Origin: Klebsiella terrigena
Lineage (GTDB): Bacteria; Pseudomonadota; Gammaproteobacteria; Enterobacterales; Enterobacteriaceae
NCBI RefSeq assembly: GCF_006539725.1
Contig: NZ_BJNO01000009.1
Location: 62,001-126,000 of the forward strand
Length of the DNA: 64,000 nucleotides
Direction of reading: 5' to 3'
How positions within the stretch are numbered: the stretch's first letter is position 1; each line of letters starts with the position of its first letter. The notes under the pieces are model-generated. The model was not told where the DNA came from, ran no database searches, and saw only the letters and a list, made by a program, of their open reading frames with translations. Of the stretch, positions 9,549 through 19,255 are shown piece by piece. The translations under genes and the position numbers were made by a program.

Positions 9549-12403
9549 TGGAAAAGACATACAACCCACAAGATATCGAACAGCCGCTTTACGAGCACTG
9601 GGAAAAGCAGGGCTATTTCAAACCGAATGGTGATGAAAGCCAGGAGAGCTTCTGCATCATGATCCCACCGCCGAACGTCACCGGCAGTTTGCATATGGGT
9701 CATGCCTTCCAGCAAACCATCATGGATACCATGATTCGCTACCAGCGCATGCAGGGTAAAAATACCCTGTGGCAGGCCGGTACCGACCACGCGGGTATCG
9801 CAACCCAGATGGTGGTTGAGCGTAAGATTGCCGCCGAAGAGGGTAAAACCCGCCACGATTACGGTCGTGACGCCTTTATCGACAAAATTTGGCAGTGGAA
9901 AGCGGAATCCGGCGGCACCATTACCCGTCAGATGCGCCGCCTGGGCAACTCCGTGGACTGGGAGCGCGAGCGCTTCACCATGGACGAAGGCCTCTCCAAC
10001 GCCGTGAAGGAAGTCTTTGTCCGCCTGTACAAAGAGGACCTGATCTACCGCGGCAAGCGCCTGGTCAACTGGGATCCGAAGCTGCGCACCGCGATTTCCG
10101 ATCTCGAAGTGGAAAACCGCGAGTCTAAAGGCTCCATGTGGCACATCCGCTACCCGCTGGCCGACGGTGCGAAAACCGCCGACGGTAAAGATTACCTGGT
10201 GGTGGCCACCACCCGTCCGGAAACCGTACTCGGCGATACCGGCGTGGCCGTTAACCCGGAAGATCCGCGCTATAAAGACCTGATCGGCAAATTCGTTATT
10301 CTGCCGCTGGTTGACCGCCGCATTCCCATCGTCGGCGACGAACACGCCGATATGGAAAAGGGCACCGGCTGCGTGAAGATCACCCCGGCGCACGACTTTA
10401 ACGACTACGAAGTCGGTAAACGTCACGGCCTGCCGATGATCAACATCCTGACCTTTGACGGCGATATCCGCGAAACCGCGGAGGTGTACGACACCAAAGG
10501 CAACGAATCTGACGCCTACCCTAACGCCATCCCGTCCCAGTTCCAGAATCTGGAACGCTTTGCCGCGCGTAGAGCGGTGGTTGCCGCCGTCGACGCGCTG
10601 GGCCTGTTAGAAGAGGTTAAACCGCACGACCTGACCGTACCGTACGGCGATCGCGGCGGCGTGGTTATCGAGCCGATGCTGACCGACCAGTGGTACGTTC
10701 GTGCCGACGTGCTGGCAAAACCGGCGGTGGAAGCGGTTGAGAACGGCGACATTCAGTTCGTGCCGAAGCAGTACGAAAACATGTATTTCTCCTGGATGCG
10801 CGATATTCAGGACTGGTGTATCTCCCGTCAGCTGTGGTGGGGTCACCGCATCCCGGCATGGTACGACAACGAAGGCAACGTCTACGTTGGCCGCACAGAA
10901 GAAGAAGTGCGCAGCGAAAACAACCTGAGCGCAGACGTCGCGCTGCGCCAGGACGACGACGTTCTCGATACGTGGTTCTCCTCCGCGCTGTGGACCTTCT
11001 CCACCCTCGGCTGGCCGGAAAACACCGACGCGCTGCGTCAGTTCCACCCCACCAGCGTGATGGTATCCGGCTTCGACATCATCTTCTTCTGGATTGCCCG
11101 CATGATCATGATGACCATGCACTTCATCAAAGATGAAAACGGCAAGCCGCAGGTTCCGTTTAAGACCGTCTACATGACCGGCCTGATCCGCGATGACGAA
11201 GGCCAGAAGATGTCCAAGTCCAAGGGTAACGTGATTGACCCGCTGGATATGGTCGACGGTATTTCCCTGGCCGACCTGCTGGAGAAACGTACCGGCAACA
11301 TGATGCAGCCGCAGCTGGCGGAAAAAATCGCTAAGCGCACCGAAAAACAGTTCCCGGACGGCATTGAGCCGCACGGTACCGACGCCCTGCGCTTCACCCT
11401 GGCGGCGCTGGCCTCAACCGGCCGCGACATCAACTGGGACATGAAGCGCCTGGAAGGCTACCGCAACTTCTGTAACAAGCTGTGGAACGCCAGCCGCTTC
11501 GTGCTGATGAATACCGAAGATCAGGACTGCGGCTTCAACGGCGGCGCCATGGAGCTCTCTCTGGCCGATCGCTGGATCCTGGCTGAATTCAACCAGACCA
11601 TCAAAGCGTACCGCGAAGCGCTGGATAACTTCCGCTTCGATATCGCCGCGGGCATTCTGTACGAGTTCACCTGGAACCAGTTCTGCGACTGGTATCTGGA
11701 GCTGACCAAGCCGGTAATGAACGGCGGCAGCGACGCCGAGCTGCGCGGCACCCGCAATACGCTGGTCACCGTGCTGGAAGGCCTGCTGCGCCTGGCGCAC
11801 CCGATCATTCCGTTTATCACCGAAACCATCTGGCAGCGCGTGAAGGTCATTTGCGGCGTAACCGCCGATACCATCATGCTGCAGCCGTTCCCGCAGTACG
11901 ATGCATCCCAGGTTGATGAAGCCGCGGCTTCCGATACCGAGTGGCTGAAGCAGGCCATCATCGCCGTGCGTAACATTCGCGCGGAAATGAACATTGCCCC
12001 AGGCAAACCGCTGGAGCTTCTGCTGCGCGGCTGCAGCAACGATGCCATTCGTCGCGTAAACGACAACCGCAGCTTCCTGCTGAACCTGGCGCGCCTGGAA
12101 AGCATCACCGTGCTGGCTGCCGATGATAAAGGTCCGGTTTCCGTCACCAAGATCATCGACGGCGCCGAGCTGCTGATCCCGATGGCCGGCCTTATCGACA
12201 AGGACGCCGAGCTGGCGCGTCTGGCGAAAGAAGTGGCGAAAGTCGAAGCGGAAATTGGCCGCATCGAAAGCAAGCTTTCCAACGAAGGCTTTGTCGCCCG
12301 CGCACCGGAAGCGGTCATTGCTAAAGAGCGTGAAAAGCTGGAAGGTTACGCGGAAGCGAAAACCAAGCTGGTTGAACAGCAGGCCGTCATCGCCGCGCTG
12401 TAA
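9548..12403 (+). CDS. valS: valyl-tRNA synthetase ValS
   Basis: A 951-residue class I aminoacyl-tRNA synthetase that charges tRNA-Val. The HIGH-type signature [13 protein letters not shown] spans residues 41-53 and KMSKS begins at 554. The editing (CP1) domain lies between them and contains [13 protein letters not shown]-terminal helical arm, rich in Lys and Glu ([20 protein letters not shown]), forms the ValRS coiled coil. Full family length. Start overlaps holC by one base. Confidence 0.98.
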   Translation: MEKTYNPQDIEQPLYEHWEKQGYFKPNGDESQESFCIMIPPPNVTGSLHMGHAFQQTIMDTMIRYQRMQGKNTLWQAGTDHAGIATQMVVERKIAAEEGKTRHDYGRDAFIDKIWQWKAESGGTITRQMRRLGNSVDWERERFTMDEGLSNAVKEVFVRLYKEDLIYRGKRLVNWDPKLRTAISDLEVENRESKGSMWHIRYPLADGAKTADGKDYLVVATTRPETVLGDTGVAVNPEDPRYKDLIGKFVILPLVDRRIPIVGDEHADMEKGTGCVKITPAHDFNDYEVGKRHGLPMINILTFDGDIRETAEVYDTKGNESDAYPNAIPSQFQNLERFAARRAVVAAVDALGLLEEVKPHDLTVPYGDRGGVVIEPMLTDQWYVRADVLAKPAVEAVENGDIQFVPKQYENMYFSWMRDIQDWCISRQLWWGHRIPAWYDNEGNVYVGRTEEEVRSENNLSADVALRQDDDVLDTWFSSALWTFSTLGWPENTDALRQFHPTSVMVSGFDIIFFWIARMIMMTMHFIKDENGKPQVPFKTVYMTGLIRDDEGQKMSKSKGNVIDPLDMVDGISLADLLEKRTGNMMQPQLAEKIAKRTEKQFPDGIEPHGTDALRFTLAALASTGRDINWDMKRLEGYRNFCNKLWNASRFVLMNTEDQDCGFNGGAMELSLADRWILAEFNQTIKAYREALDNFRFDIAAGILYEFTWNQFCDWYLELTKPVMNGGSDAELRGTRNTLVTVLEGLLRLAHPIIPFITETIWQRVKVICGVTADTIMLQPFPQYDASQVDEAAASDTEWLKQAIIAVRNIRAEMNIAPGKPLELLLRGCSNDAIRRVNDNRSFLLNLARLESITVLAADDKGPVSVTKIIDGAELLIPMAGLIDKDAELARLAKEVAKVEAEIGRIESKLSNEGFVARAPEAVIAKEREKLEGYAEAKTKLVEQQAVIAAL

Positions 12404-12410
12404 CCCTCAG

Positions 12411-12434
12411 CCCCTTGCCTGACCGGGCAAGGGG
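12411..12434 (+). terminator. hairpin after valS
   Basis: CCCCTTGCC and GGCAAGGGG form a 9-bp stem with a six-base loop, 8 bp after the valS stop. There is no T-run, so termination may be Rho-assisted, or the structure may only protect the 3' end. Confidence 0.5.
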
Positions 12435-12573
12435 CCCAATCACCGCGTATTCCCACGCGCTAACGACCAGGTTGCAGCACAAACGTCCGTCGCGTTGAAC
12501 AGCGCTTGCGCTGCCCCCTTTTCCGATGTTATTAACAACAGCATCATCTGCCATTTTTGCTATGAGTAATCGT

Positions 12574-13077
12574 ATGAATACCATCGCGACCATCACGGTG
12601 TCGCTGCGCCGGATCACCGCGCAAGACAATGCGGCTATCGCCGGCGTTATTCGCCAGGTTTCAGCCGAATATGGGCTGACGGCCGATAAAGGCTATACGG
12701 TAGCCGACCCTAATCTGGATGAGCTTTTCCAGCTCTATAGCCAGCCGGGTTCCGCATACTGGGTGGTGGAGCAGGATGGTCAGGTCGTCGGCGGCGGCGG
12801 CGTAGCGCCGCTGGCCCACAGCGAGCCCGATATCTGCGAGCTGCAGAAGATGTATTTTATGACTTCCGCCCGTGGACAGGGGCTGGCGAAAAAGCTGGCG
12901 CTGCTCGCGCTGGATCATGCCCGCGAGCAGGGATTCAGGCGCTGCTATCTGGAAACCACCGCCTTCCTCAAGGAAGCTGTGGGGTTATACGAGCACCTTG
13001 GTTTCGAGCATATTGACGGACCGCTGGGCCATACCGGCCACGTGGATTGCGAAGTGCGGATGCTTAAAACGCTGTAG
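12574..13077 (+). CDS. yjgM: GNAT family N-acetyltransferase YjgM
   Basis: A 167-residue acetyltransferase collinear with E. coli YjgM. The acetyl-CoA binding motif appears as [20 protein letters not shown], followed by [21 protein letters not shown]. The substrate is unknown to me. The ATG at 12574 gives the same length as the E. coli protein; an in-frame ATG four codons upstream has no better ribosome-binding site. It lies downstream of valS on the same strand, separated by the valS hairpin. Confidence 0.85.
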   Translation: MNTIATITVSLRRITAQDNAAIAGVIRQVSAEYGLTADKGYTVADPNLDELFQLYSQPGSAYWVVEQDGQVVGGGGVAPLAHSEPDICELQKMYFMTSARGQGLAKKLALLALDHAREQGFRRCYLETTAFLKEAVGLYEHLGFEHIDGPLGHTGHVDCEVRMLKTL

Positions 13078-13098
13078 TTAGTCTTGTTGTTTACGCTT

Positions 13099-13124
13099 CC
13101 CCGGCCGCGCTGCGCTTACCGGGG
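13099..13124. repeat. small REP-like palindrome
   Basis: CCCCGG (13099-13104) pairs with CCGGGG (13119-13124) in the gap between convergent yjgM and miaE. It is short, so it may simply be a terminator stem. Confidence 0.35.
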
Positions 13125-13159
13125 ACCCGCCCTCTTCCCGTTGCTCCGGGAACCCCACT

Positions 13160-13924
13160 TCAGGCCGCCACCGGCACTCCGCTATGGAAGCGAATCTCCG
13201 CCTCCGGCGCGTTGATCAGCGCAGCTTCCGCGGCCCCCAGCTGGCGCACGCGCTCGCTGATATCTTCCCCGGCAATCTGCTGCGCCAGGCGCAGGTAATC
13301 CTCGAAGTGACGCGCTTCGGAGCGCAGCAGCGACAGGTAGAACTTCTGCAGACTCTCCTCCAGCCACGGCGCCAGAGCGGCAAAGCGCTCGCAGGAGCGC
13401 GCTTCGATATAGGCCCCGCAGATCAGCTTATCGATCAGCATCACCGGCTCATGGGACCGCACCTCCCGGCGCAGCCCGCGGGCGTAGCTGCTGGCGGTCA
13501 TTTTGACGTAGGGAATATCGTGCGCCAGCATGATCTCGCGCACCTGCCAAAAGTGGTGCAGCTCTTCTTTAATCAGCAGCACCATGCTGTCAATCAGCTG
13601 GCGTCCCCACGGGTCGTCCGTATGCGGCATGGTGCTTTTATTGATCCGCTTATGCAGCGCGACGAAATCCGGCTCCGGGCCCCAGCGGTAGGTAAAGTCC
13701 TCGTACGGCTTCAGGCAGGCCAGCAGCTCGTCGGCGCCCTCTTTATCCGCCACATATTTACGCACCAGCAGCATGGCGTTCTGCGCCGCTTTCAGCTCGC
13801 AGACCATATGATCGGTGAGCAGCAGCGGCAGGTTTTCCGGCTTACGGGCTTCATCAATCCACGCTTGCGGGGTGGTGCAGTGCAGGAAGTTGAGTACGGG
13901 GGAGAGTATTTGCGGGTAGTCCAT
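13160..13924 (-). CDS. miaE: tRNA 2-methylthio-N6-isopentenyladenosine hydroxylase MiaE
   Basis: A 254-residue non-haem di-iron monooxygenase that hydroxylates ms2i6A37 of tRNA to ms2io6A in the cytoplasm. The di-iron ligands fit EELHHF at residues 120-125 and SEARHFEDY at 202-210, within a ferritin-like four-helix bundle. Salmonella has this gene and E. coli K-12 lacks it. It lies 49 bp beyond the rraB stop on the same strand, so the two may be cotranscribed. Confidence 0.92.
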   Translation of the reverse strand: MDYPQILSPVLNFLHCTTPQAWIDEARKPENLPLLLTDHMVCELKAAQNAMLLVRKYVADKEGADELLACLKPYEDFTYRWGPEPDFVALHKRINKSTMPHTDDPWGRQLIDSMVLLIKEELHHFWQVREIMLAHDIPYVKMTASSYARGLRREVRSHEPVMLIDKLICGAYIEARSCERFAALAPWLEESLQKFYLSLLRSEARHFEDYLRLAQQIAGEDISERVRQLGAAEAALINAPEAEIRFHSGVPVAA

Positions 13925-13973
13925 CGAGATTCCTTGCTATACGGCGGCAGATACCGCCGTATCCATCAGCGGC

Positions 13974-14399
13974 TTAGTGGCGTACGCCGTCGTCATCTTC
14001 ATCGACGAAATCTTCGTCATCGTCTTCGTCGCCATCTTCACCGTTAGGGTCTTCGTAGTAGGTGCCCCAACCGTCATACTCGACGCCAAACTTTTCTGCC
14101 AGCGTCATCAGCTGTTCAACCTGAGCATCAATCAGCTCAACCTTCAGCGCGCTCTCGCTCAGGATATCGCAGCAGATAACGGTTTCGCCCTCTTCGACTT
14201 CCAGCTCTTCCGGCTCGGTCACTTCGTAACCCAGCTTGAAGGCTTCGACCGCAACTTTTTCCAGCGTTTCGAAGTCGTCGGCGGAGAGATGATGCTCAAT
14301 GGTGTACAGCGCGTCCGGATCGCTGCCGTCTTCGAGCAGCTCTTCGATAATCAGACGCGTTTCTTCACGCTGTTCTTCCAGTAGTTCCGGGTTTGCCAT
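13974..14399 (-). CDS. rraB: ribonuclease E inhibitor RraB
   Basis: A 141-residue acidic protein that binds RNase E and modulates mRNA decay. It opens [20 protein letters not shown] and ends in the very acidic [20 protein letters not shown] tail, as in E. coli RraB (138 residues). The ATG at 14399 is chosen because it restores the conserved start and is preceded by GAGGAA; longer in-frame extensions have no support. Divergent from argI. Confidence 0.95.
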   Translation of the reverse strand: MANPELLEEQREETRLIIEELLEDGSDPDALYTIEHHLSADDFETLEKVAVEAFKLGYEVTEPEELEVEEGETVICCDILSESALKVELIDAQVEQLMTLAEKFGVEYDGWGTYYEDPNGEDGDEDDDEDFVDEDDDGVRH

Positions 14400-14496
14400 G
14401 GCTCGTTCCTCATAATGTGCGGCAGTTACTTCTATTGTCACATACCGCCGTGATTGCCTCCACCTTTGCGCGAAAGATTTGTGCGGCGGGGTTGCA

Positions 14497-14535
14497 AATG
14501 AATATTCATACATATAAAGTGAATTTTAATTCAAT
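14497..14535 (+). promoter_or_regulatory. paired ARG boxes (ArgR operators) of argI
   Basis: TGAATATTCATACA at 14499-14512 and the perfect dyad TGAATTTTAATTCA at 14520-14533 match the TGAATNNNNATTCA core. Starts are 21 bp apart, the standard 18-bp box plus 3-bp spacing bound by the ArgR hexamer. They sit 30 to 65 bp upstream of the argI start, consistent with arginine repression. Confidence 0.88.
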
Positions 14536-14562
14536 AAGTGGCTTAAGCCATGCGAGGGAACC

Positions 14563-15567
14563 ATGTCGACGTTTTATCAGAAGCATTTTTTGAAGTTGCT
14601 TGATTTTACACCTGCAGAAATCACCGCCCTGCTCAAGCTGGCGACCAGACTCAAAACCGATAAAAAAAACAGCATTGAAATCCAGCATCTCGCCGGCAAA
14701 AACATCGCGCTCATCTTCGAAAAAGACTCTACCCGCACACGATGCTCTTTCGAAGTTGCCGCATTCGATCAGGGCGCGCGCGTGACCTACCTCGGGCCAA
14801 GCGGCAGCCAGATCGGCCATAAAGAGTCCATTAAAGATACCGCTCGCGTGCTGGGCCGGATGTATGACGGTATTCAGTACCGCGGCCACGGCCAGGAAGT
14901 GGTTGAAACCCTCGCCCAATACGCTGGCGTGCCGGTGTGGAACGGCCTGACCAACGAATTTCACCCTACCCAGCTGCTGGCGGATCTGCTGACCATGCAG
15001 GAACACCTGCCGGGGAAAGCGTTCAACGAGATGACCCTCGCCTACGCCGGCGACGCGCGTAATAACATGGGCAATTCGATGCTGGAAGCAGCGGCCCTTA
15101 CCGGGCTGGATCTGCGCCTCGTCGCGCCGGCGGCCTGCTGGCCGGAAGAGAGCCTGGTGGCCGAGTGCAAAGCGCTGGCGCAAAAGCACGGCGGCAACAT
15201 CACCCTGACCGAAGATATCGCCGCCGGCGTGAAGGGCGCAGACTTTATCTATACCGACGTTTGGGTATCTATGGGTGAAGCCAAAGAGAAGTGGGCCGAG
15301 CGTATCGCCCAGCTGCGTGAGTATCAGGTGAACAGCAGCATGATGGCGCTGACCGGCAACCCGCAGGTGAAGTTCCTCCACTGCCTGCCGGCGTTCCACG
15401 ACGATCAGACCGCGCTTGGCCAGCAGATGGCCGCCGAGTTTGGCCTGCATGGCGGGATGGAAGTCACCGACGAGGTGTTTGAATCCGCGGCGAGCATCGT
15501 CTTCGATCAGGCCGAAAACCGCATGCACACCATCAAGGCGGTGATGGTCGCGACCCTGAGTAAATAA
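14563..15567 (+). CDS. argI: ornithine carbamoyltransferase ArgI
   Basis: A 334-residue enzyme joining ornithine and carbamoyl phosphate to form citrulline in arginine synthesis. The carbamoyl-phosphate loop STRTR is at residues 56-60. The ornithine-binding HCLPAFHD begins near 273, and HPTQLLADL is present. It is collinear with E. coli ArgI/ArgF along its full length. ATG at 14563 follows GAGGGAACC. ARG boxes lie directly upstream. E. coli K-12 has a second copy (argF) elsewhere; only this one is in the window. Confidence 0.96.
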   Translation: MSTFYQKHFLKLLDFTPAEITALLKLATRLKTDKKNSIEIQHLAGKNIALIFEKDSTRTRCSFEVAAFDQGARVTYLGPSGSQIGHKESIKDTARVLGRMYDGIQYRGHGQEVVETLAQYAGVPVWNGLTNEFHPTQLLADLLTMQEHLPGKAFNEMTLAYAGDARNNMGNSMLEAAALTGLDLRLVAPAACWPEESLVAECKALAQKHGGNITLTEDIAAGVKGADFIYTDVWVSMGEAKEKWAERIAQLREYQVNSSMMALTGNPQVKFLHCLPAFHDDQTALGQQMAAEFGLHGGMEVTDEVFESAASIVFDQAENRMHTIKAVMVATLSK

Positions 15568-15579
15568 CCCGCGGAGACT

Positions 15580-15609
15580 CCCGGAGGCGGCGCGTGCGCC
15601 TTATCCGGG
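15580..15609. repeat. REP palindrome after argI
   Basis: CCCGGA (15580-15585) and TCCGGG (15604-15609) enclose GGCGGCGCGTGCGCCTTA, a REP-type arrangement in the convergent argI/yjgK gap. Confidence 0.6.
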
Positions 15610-15626
15610 CCACCGCACCGCCCCCT

Positions 15627-15656
15627 CTCCCCGGCAAGCACTGCGCAACCGGGGAG
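15627..15656. repeat. degenerate CTCCCCGG palindrome
   Basis: CTCCCCGG (15627-15634) and CCGGGGAG (15649-15656) form an 8-bp stem around a 14-base loop. It is a looser member of the CCCTCTCC palindrome family, and likely a terminator between convergent genes. Confidence 0.45.
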
Positions 15657-15665
15657 TGATGGCCC

Positions 15666-16145
<480 letters not shown>

Positions 16146-16259
16146 TCATTTCTGGTTTTTATACGCCCCTTGCGACTGCCATACCACCACTTTTTAACGC
16201 TTTTTTGCGCTGGCGCAGCGATATTGAAGCAAACGTTTACCTGTTTGTGGACTAATCGC

Positions 16260-16287
16260 TTGATCCGAAATTTGAGCTGCGTATAAT
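16260..16287 (+). promoter_or_regulatory. pyrLBI promoter
   Basis: TTGATC (16260-16265), a 16-bp spacer and a perfect TATAAT (16282-16287) precede the pyrL leader by about 25 bp. Confidence 0.75.
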
Positions 16288-16312
16288 GCCGGTCGATTTG
16301 CCGGGAGGAAGC

Positions 16313-16417
16313 ATGGTCTATTGCGTACGACATTCTGTCTTACCGCGTCTGAAAACAGGCGCTGGCGTAGCGTTTTTCTTTCCGTTGCTCAATGAATTCT
16401 CGAAGCCCCTTATTTAA
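16313..16417 (+). CDS. pyrL: pyrBI operon leader peptide PyrL
   Basis: A 34-residue leader peptide (MVYCVRHSVLPRLKTGAGVA, then FFFPLLNEFSKPLI) like E. coli PyrL, which is 44 residues. It regulates by UTP-sensitive attenuation: at low UTP the polymerase pauses in the T-rich TTTTTCTTT stretch, the ribosome catches up, and the terminator cannot form. The reading frame runs into the attenuator stem and stops within its loop, as the mechanism needs. GGGAGGAAGC precedes the ATG. Confidence 0.9.
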   Translation: MVYCVRHSVLPRLKTGAGVAFFFPLLNEFSKPLI

Positions 16418-16432
16418 GGGGCTTTTTTTTTG
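16404..16432 (+). terminator. pyrBI attenuator
   Basis: AGCCCCTT (16404-16411) and AAGGGGCT (16416-16423) form an 8-bp stem followed by a run of T residues. This is a strong intrinsic terminator that overlaps the end of pyrL and lies about 20 bp before pyrB. Confidence 0.92.
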
Positions 16433-16453
16433 CCCAGGCGTCAGGAGATAAAC

Positions 16454-17389
16454 ATGGCTAACCCGCTATATCAAAAACATATCATTTCCATAAACGATCT
16501 CAGCCGCGAAGACCTTGAACTGGTCCTGGCGACCGCTGCAAAACTGAAAGCGCACCCGCAGCCGGAACTGCTGAAGCACAAGGTTATCGCCAGCTGTTTT
16601 TTTGAAGCCTCTACCCGCACCCGTCTGTCGTTCGAAACCTCGATGCACCGCCTCGGCGCCAGCGTGGTAGGCTTCTCCGACAGCAGCAACACCTCGCTGG
16701 GCAAAAAGGGCGAAACCCTCGCCGACACCATTTCGGTCATCAGCACCTACGTTGACGCCATCGTAATGCGTCATCCGCAGGAAGGCGCCTCACGCCTGGC
16801 AACCGAATTCTCCGGCGGCATTCCGGTGCTCAACGCCGGCGACGGCGCTAACCAGCACCCGACGCAAACCCTGCTGGATCTGTTCACCATCCAGGAAACC
16901 CAGGGCCGCCTGGAAAACCTCAACGTGGCGATGGTCGGCGACCTGAAATACGGCCGTACCGTGCACTCCCTGACCCAGGCGCTGGCGAAATTTAACGGCA
17001 ACCGCTTCTACTTTATCGCGCCTGACGCGCTGGCCATGCCGCAGTACATCCTCGATATGCTCGATGAGAAAGGGATTGCCTGGAGCGTCCATAGCGCCAT
17101 AGATGAGGTCATGGAGGAGGTCGATATTCTCTATATGACCCGCGTCCAGAAAGAGCGCCTCGACCCGTCGGAATATGCCAACGTGAAGGCGCAGTTTGTG
17201 CTGCGCGCCGCCGATCTGGAAGGCGCCCGCGACAATATGAAAGTGCTGCACCCGCTGCCGCGCATTGACGAAATCACCACCGATGTTGATAAAACGCCGC
17301 ACGCCTGGTACTTCCAGCAGGCCGGCAACGGCATCTTCGCACGCCAGGCGTTACTGGCACTGGTACTGAATAGCGAGCTGGCTCTGTAA
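16454..17389 (+). CDS. pyrB: aspartate carbamoyltransferase catalytic subunit PyrB
   Basis: A 311-residue catalytic chain of aspartate transcarbamoylase, the committed step of pyrimidine synthesis. The carbamoyl-phosphate site STRTR is at residues 53-57. The aspartate-domain motifs [11 protein letters not shown] and HPLPRIDEI are intact. The ATG at 16454, preceded by AGGAGA, gives the conserved [13 protein letters not shown] start. Cotranscribed with pyrI 12 bp downstream and controlled by the pyrL attenuator. Confidence 0.97.
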   Translation: MANPLYQKHIISINDLSREDLELVLATAAKLKAHPQPELLKHKVIASCFFEASTRTRLSFETSMHRLGASVVGFSDSSNTSLGKKGETLADTISVISTYVDAIVMRHPQEGASRLATEFSGGIPVLNAGDGANQHPTQTLLDLFTIQETQGRLENLNVAMVGDLKYGRTVHSLTQALAKFNGNRFYFIAPDALAMPQYILDMLDEKGIAWSVHSAIDEVMEEVDILYMTRVQKERLDPSEYANVKAQFVLRAADLEGARDNMKVLHPLPRIDEITTDVDKTPHAWYFQQAGNGIFARQALLALVLNSELAL

Positions 17390-17401
17390 GGGGAAACGAC
17401 C

Positions 17402-17863
17402 ATGACACACGATAATAAACTGCAGGTAGAAGCCATTAAGCGTGGCACCGTCATCGACCACATCCCCGCGCAGGTGGGCTTTAAGCTGCTGACGCTGTTC
17501 AAGCTGACCGAAACCGACCAGCGCATCACCATCGGCCTGAATCTGCCGTCAGGTGAAATGGGCCGCAAGGATCTGATTAAAATCGAGAACACCTTCCTGA
17601 CCGACGAGCAGGTCAACCAGCTGGCGCTGTACGCCCCGCTGGCGACGGTAAACCGCATCGACGATTACGAAGTGGTCGGCAAGTCGCGCCCTAATCTGCC
17701 GGAGCGGATTAACAGCGTGCTGGTGTGCCCGAACAGCAACTGTATCAGCCACGCCGAGCCCGTTTCCTCCAGTTTTGCGGTGAAAAAACGTGAACATGAC
17801 ATCGCGCTGAAGTGCAAATATTGTGAAAAAGAGTTTTCACATAATGTGGTTCTGGCCAACTAA
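17402..17863 (+). CDS. pyrI: aspartate carbamoyltransferase regulatory subunit PyrI
   Basis: A 153-residue regulatory chain that binds CTP and ATP and gives the holoenzyme allosteric control. Four zinc cysteines lie in the C-terminal domain (CPNSNC and CKYCEKEF). The allosteric N-terminus [18 protein letters not shown] is conserved. ATG at 17402 follows GGGGAAACG. Confidence 0.97.
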   Translation: MTHDNKLQVEAIKRGTVIDHIPAQVGFKLLTLFKLTETDQRITIGLNLPSGEMGRKDLIKIENTFLTDEQVNQLALYAPLATVNRIDDYEVVGKSRPNLPERINSVLVCPNSNCISHAEPVSSSFAVKKREHDIALKCKYCEKEFSHNVVLAN

Positions 17864-17869
17864 TTGAGG

Positions 17870-17898
17870 TTGGTATTGGCAACCTGGCTCCCTATAAT
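17870..17898 (+). promoter_or_regulatory. candidate ridA promoter
   Basis: TTGGTA (17870-17875), a 17-bp spacer and a perfect TATAAT (17893-17898) lie just after pyrI. The predicted transcript would run through the ERIC-like repeat into ridA. Confidence 0.6.
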
Positions 17899-17915
17899 GG
17901 CCGGGTCCTTAACGC

Positions 17916-18000
17916 GCTATCCTTCAAGCTGCTTCCTTGTCGGCGGCGTGAGCGCCCACGGCGACTCGCCTCCTGCCGCGTCGATGCAACCCGAAGGATT
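17916..18000 (-). repeat. shortened ERIC-like element upstream of ridA
   Basis: Read on the minus strand it starts AATCCTTCGGGTTGCATCGA, then CGCGGCAGGAGGCGAG, and ends AAGGAAGCAGCTTGAAGGAT. This matches both ends of the ERIC pattern with a shortened middle. The termini are inverted repeats (ATCCTTC and GAAGGAT). Confidence 0.5.
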
Positions 18001-18040
18001 TCGCGTCACTTCTTAATTAAGCTGTTATTCAGGAGAACTC

Positions 18041-18427
18041 ATGTCTAAAACTATCGCGACGGAAAATGCACCCGCAGCTATCGGCCCGTACGTTCAGGGT
18101 GTTGATCTGGGTAGCATGATCATCACTTCCGGCCAGATCCCGGTTGATCCTAAAACGGGCAGCGTACCGGAAGATGTTGCCGCTCAGGCGCGCCAGTCTC
18201 TGGACAACGTAAAGGCTATCGTTGAAGCAGCAGGCCTGAAAGTGGGCGATATCGTTAAAACCACCGTATTCGTTAAAGACCTGAACGATTTCGCCACCGT
18301 GAATGCCGCGTATGAAGCGTTCTTCACCGAGCATGATGCGACCTTCCCGGCGCGCTCCTGCGTCGAAGTTGCGCGTCTGCCGAAAGACGTGAAGATTGAG
18401 ATTGAAGCGATCGCGATTCGCCGCTGA
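18041..18427 (+). CDS. ridA: 2-iminobutanoate/2-iminopropanoate deaminase RidA
   Basis: A 128-residue cytosolic enzyme of the YjgF/RidA family. It hydrolyses reactive imine and enamine intermediates, such as those from threonine dehydratase, and so protects PLP enzymes. The active-site arginine is in PARSCVEVARLPKDVKIEIE near residue 105. AGGAGAACTC precedes the ATG. The gene follows pyrI, as in E. coli. Confidence 0.97.
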   Translation: MSKTIATENAPAAIGPYVQGVDLGSMIITSGQIPVDPKTGSVPEDVAAQARQSLDNVKAIVEAAGLKVGDIVKTTVFVKDLNDFATVNAAYEAFFTEHDATFPARSCVEVARLPKDVKIEIEAIAIRR

Positions 18428-18435
18428 TTGTTCAG

Positions 18436-18456
18436 CCCTCTCCGCCGCGGAGAGGG
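18436..18456. terminator. CCCTCTCCGC palindrome after ridA
   Basis: A 10-bp perfect inverted repeat, CCCTCTCCGC and GCGGAGAGGG, 8 bp after the ridA stop. Member of the palindrome family repeated in this window, likely a terminator. Confidence 0.55.
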
Positions 18457-18767
18457 TTATCTCCCGGCCGCGGGTTGAGCAGCCGTCAGGGAACGCATAT
18501 TCCATTCTAAAGCCTCACGACCTTCTGTCAGCTTTCGTTACCGAAATAGGCGATTAAGCGCAGCGAAAGCGATTTAACTCATTTAGCGCCGGGAAGCGTT
18601 AATATATATATATCATTAAAAATAAATTAATTAATCTATCTTTTAACAAAAACAATTAAAACATTCCATTAATAATTATTGACGCACGGAATTCCATTAT
18701 TATTAAGTAGACTGCTCGAACAATCTGCGTATTATGTATTCAACATCGCTCATCGAGGGAACGCTGA
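18457..18767. other. AT-rich intergenic stretch with promoter
   Basis: Markedly AT-rich compared with its surroundings, especially 18600-18680, which includes TATATATATATC and repeated ATTAAT runs. TTGACG (18679-18684), a 16-bp spacer and TATTAA (18701-18706) form a good promoter for the small gene at 18768. The composition suggests acquired DNA and possible H-NS binding. Nothing else was recognised here. Confidence 0.5.
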
Positions 18768-19007
18768 ATGCATGCTGCCGATCTTTTAAGGTTAAAATTT
18801 CAGAGTCACCGCCAGTTAGCAATCCATGCCGATAAAGGATTTACAACCACGCTGCAGGCTGCGGGAGGCGTTGCATCGGATATTTATTCGGGAATTGAAA
18901 GAGCCAGCTGGTACGCAAGCTGTTTAATACCTCGATACAATGATGTTTGCCAGCAGCTGAAATCCGAAGAGATAAGGACAGCTTATTTGATAAATTCAAA
19001 TAAATAA
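18768..19007 (+). CDS. unrecognised small protein in AT-rich island
   Basis: A 79-residue reading frame with a good ribosome-binding site (GAGGGA seven bases upstream) and a promoter-like sequence 60 bp before the start. I do not recognise the protein. It has no obvious membrane segment or signal peptide. The middle (GGVASDIYSGIERASWYASC) has mixed polarity and two cysteines. It lies 42 bp upstream of the hcp fragment on the same strand, so it could be a remnant of a type VI secretion-linked gene or of something unrelated. Confidence 0.4.
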   Translation: MHAADLLRLKFQSHRQLAIHADKGFTTTLQAAGGVASDIYSGIERASWYASCLIPRYNDVCQQLKSEEIRTAYLINSNK

Positions 19008-19049
19008 ATCCGGTAAATATTGAATAAATATACCTAAGGGATTTATATT

Positions 19050-19247
19050 ATGTCTAATCCAGCCTGGCTTTGGTTAGTGGATGCCAATGGTTCTCCACTC
19101 GTCGGCTCGTCCCTGGTGACCAACCGCATCGGTGCTATTGAAATTCGATCGCTGACCCATAACGTGAATCTTCCAACGGATGGAAATACGGGACGACTAG
19201 CGGGAAAGCGCCTCTGCCACAGTGCCGGCCCTAAGGCCGGCCTGTGA
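19050..19247 (+). pseudogene. hcp: truncated hcp (type VI secretion tube protein) fragment
   Basis: The first about 53 codons (MSNPAWLWLVDANGSPLVGS, then SLVTNRIGAIEIRSLTHNVN and LPTDGNTGRLAGKR) match the start of enteric Hcp1-type proteins, which form the type VI secretion tube and are normally about 160 residues. Homology ends abruptly near position 19211. The frame then reads through unrelated sequence, including the nahA-side palindrome, to a stop at 19245-19247. AAGGGA lies eight bases before the ATG. No other type VI gene is in the window. I infer a decayed orphan hcp locus cut at its 3' side. A short product might be translated, but it lacks most of the ring-forming barrel. Confidence 0.7.
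19224..19241. terminator. GCCGGCC hairpin between hcp fragment and hexosaminidase
   Basis: GCCGGCC (19224-19230) and GGCCGGC (19235-19241) with a CTAA loop form a compact GC stem 15 bp past the hexosaminidase stop. No T-run follows on either strand. Confidence 0.4.
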
Positions 19248-19255
19248 TATCTCCC

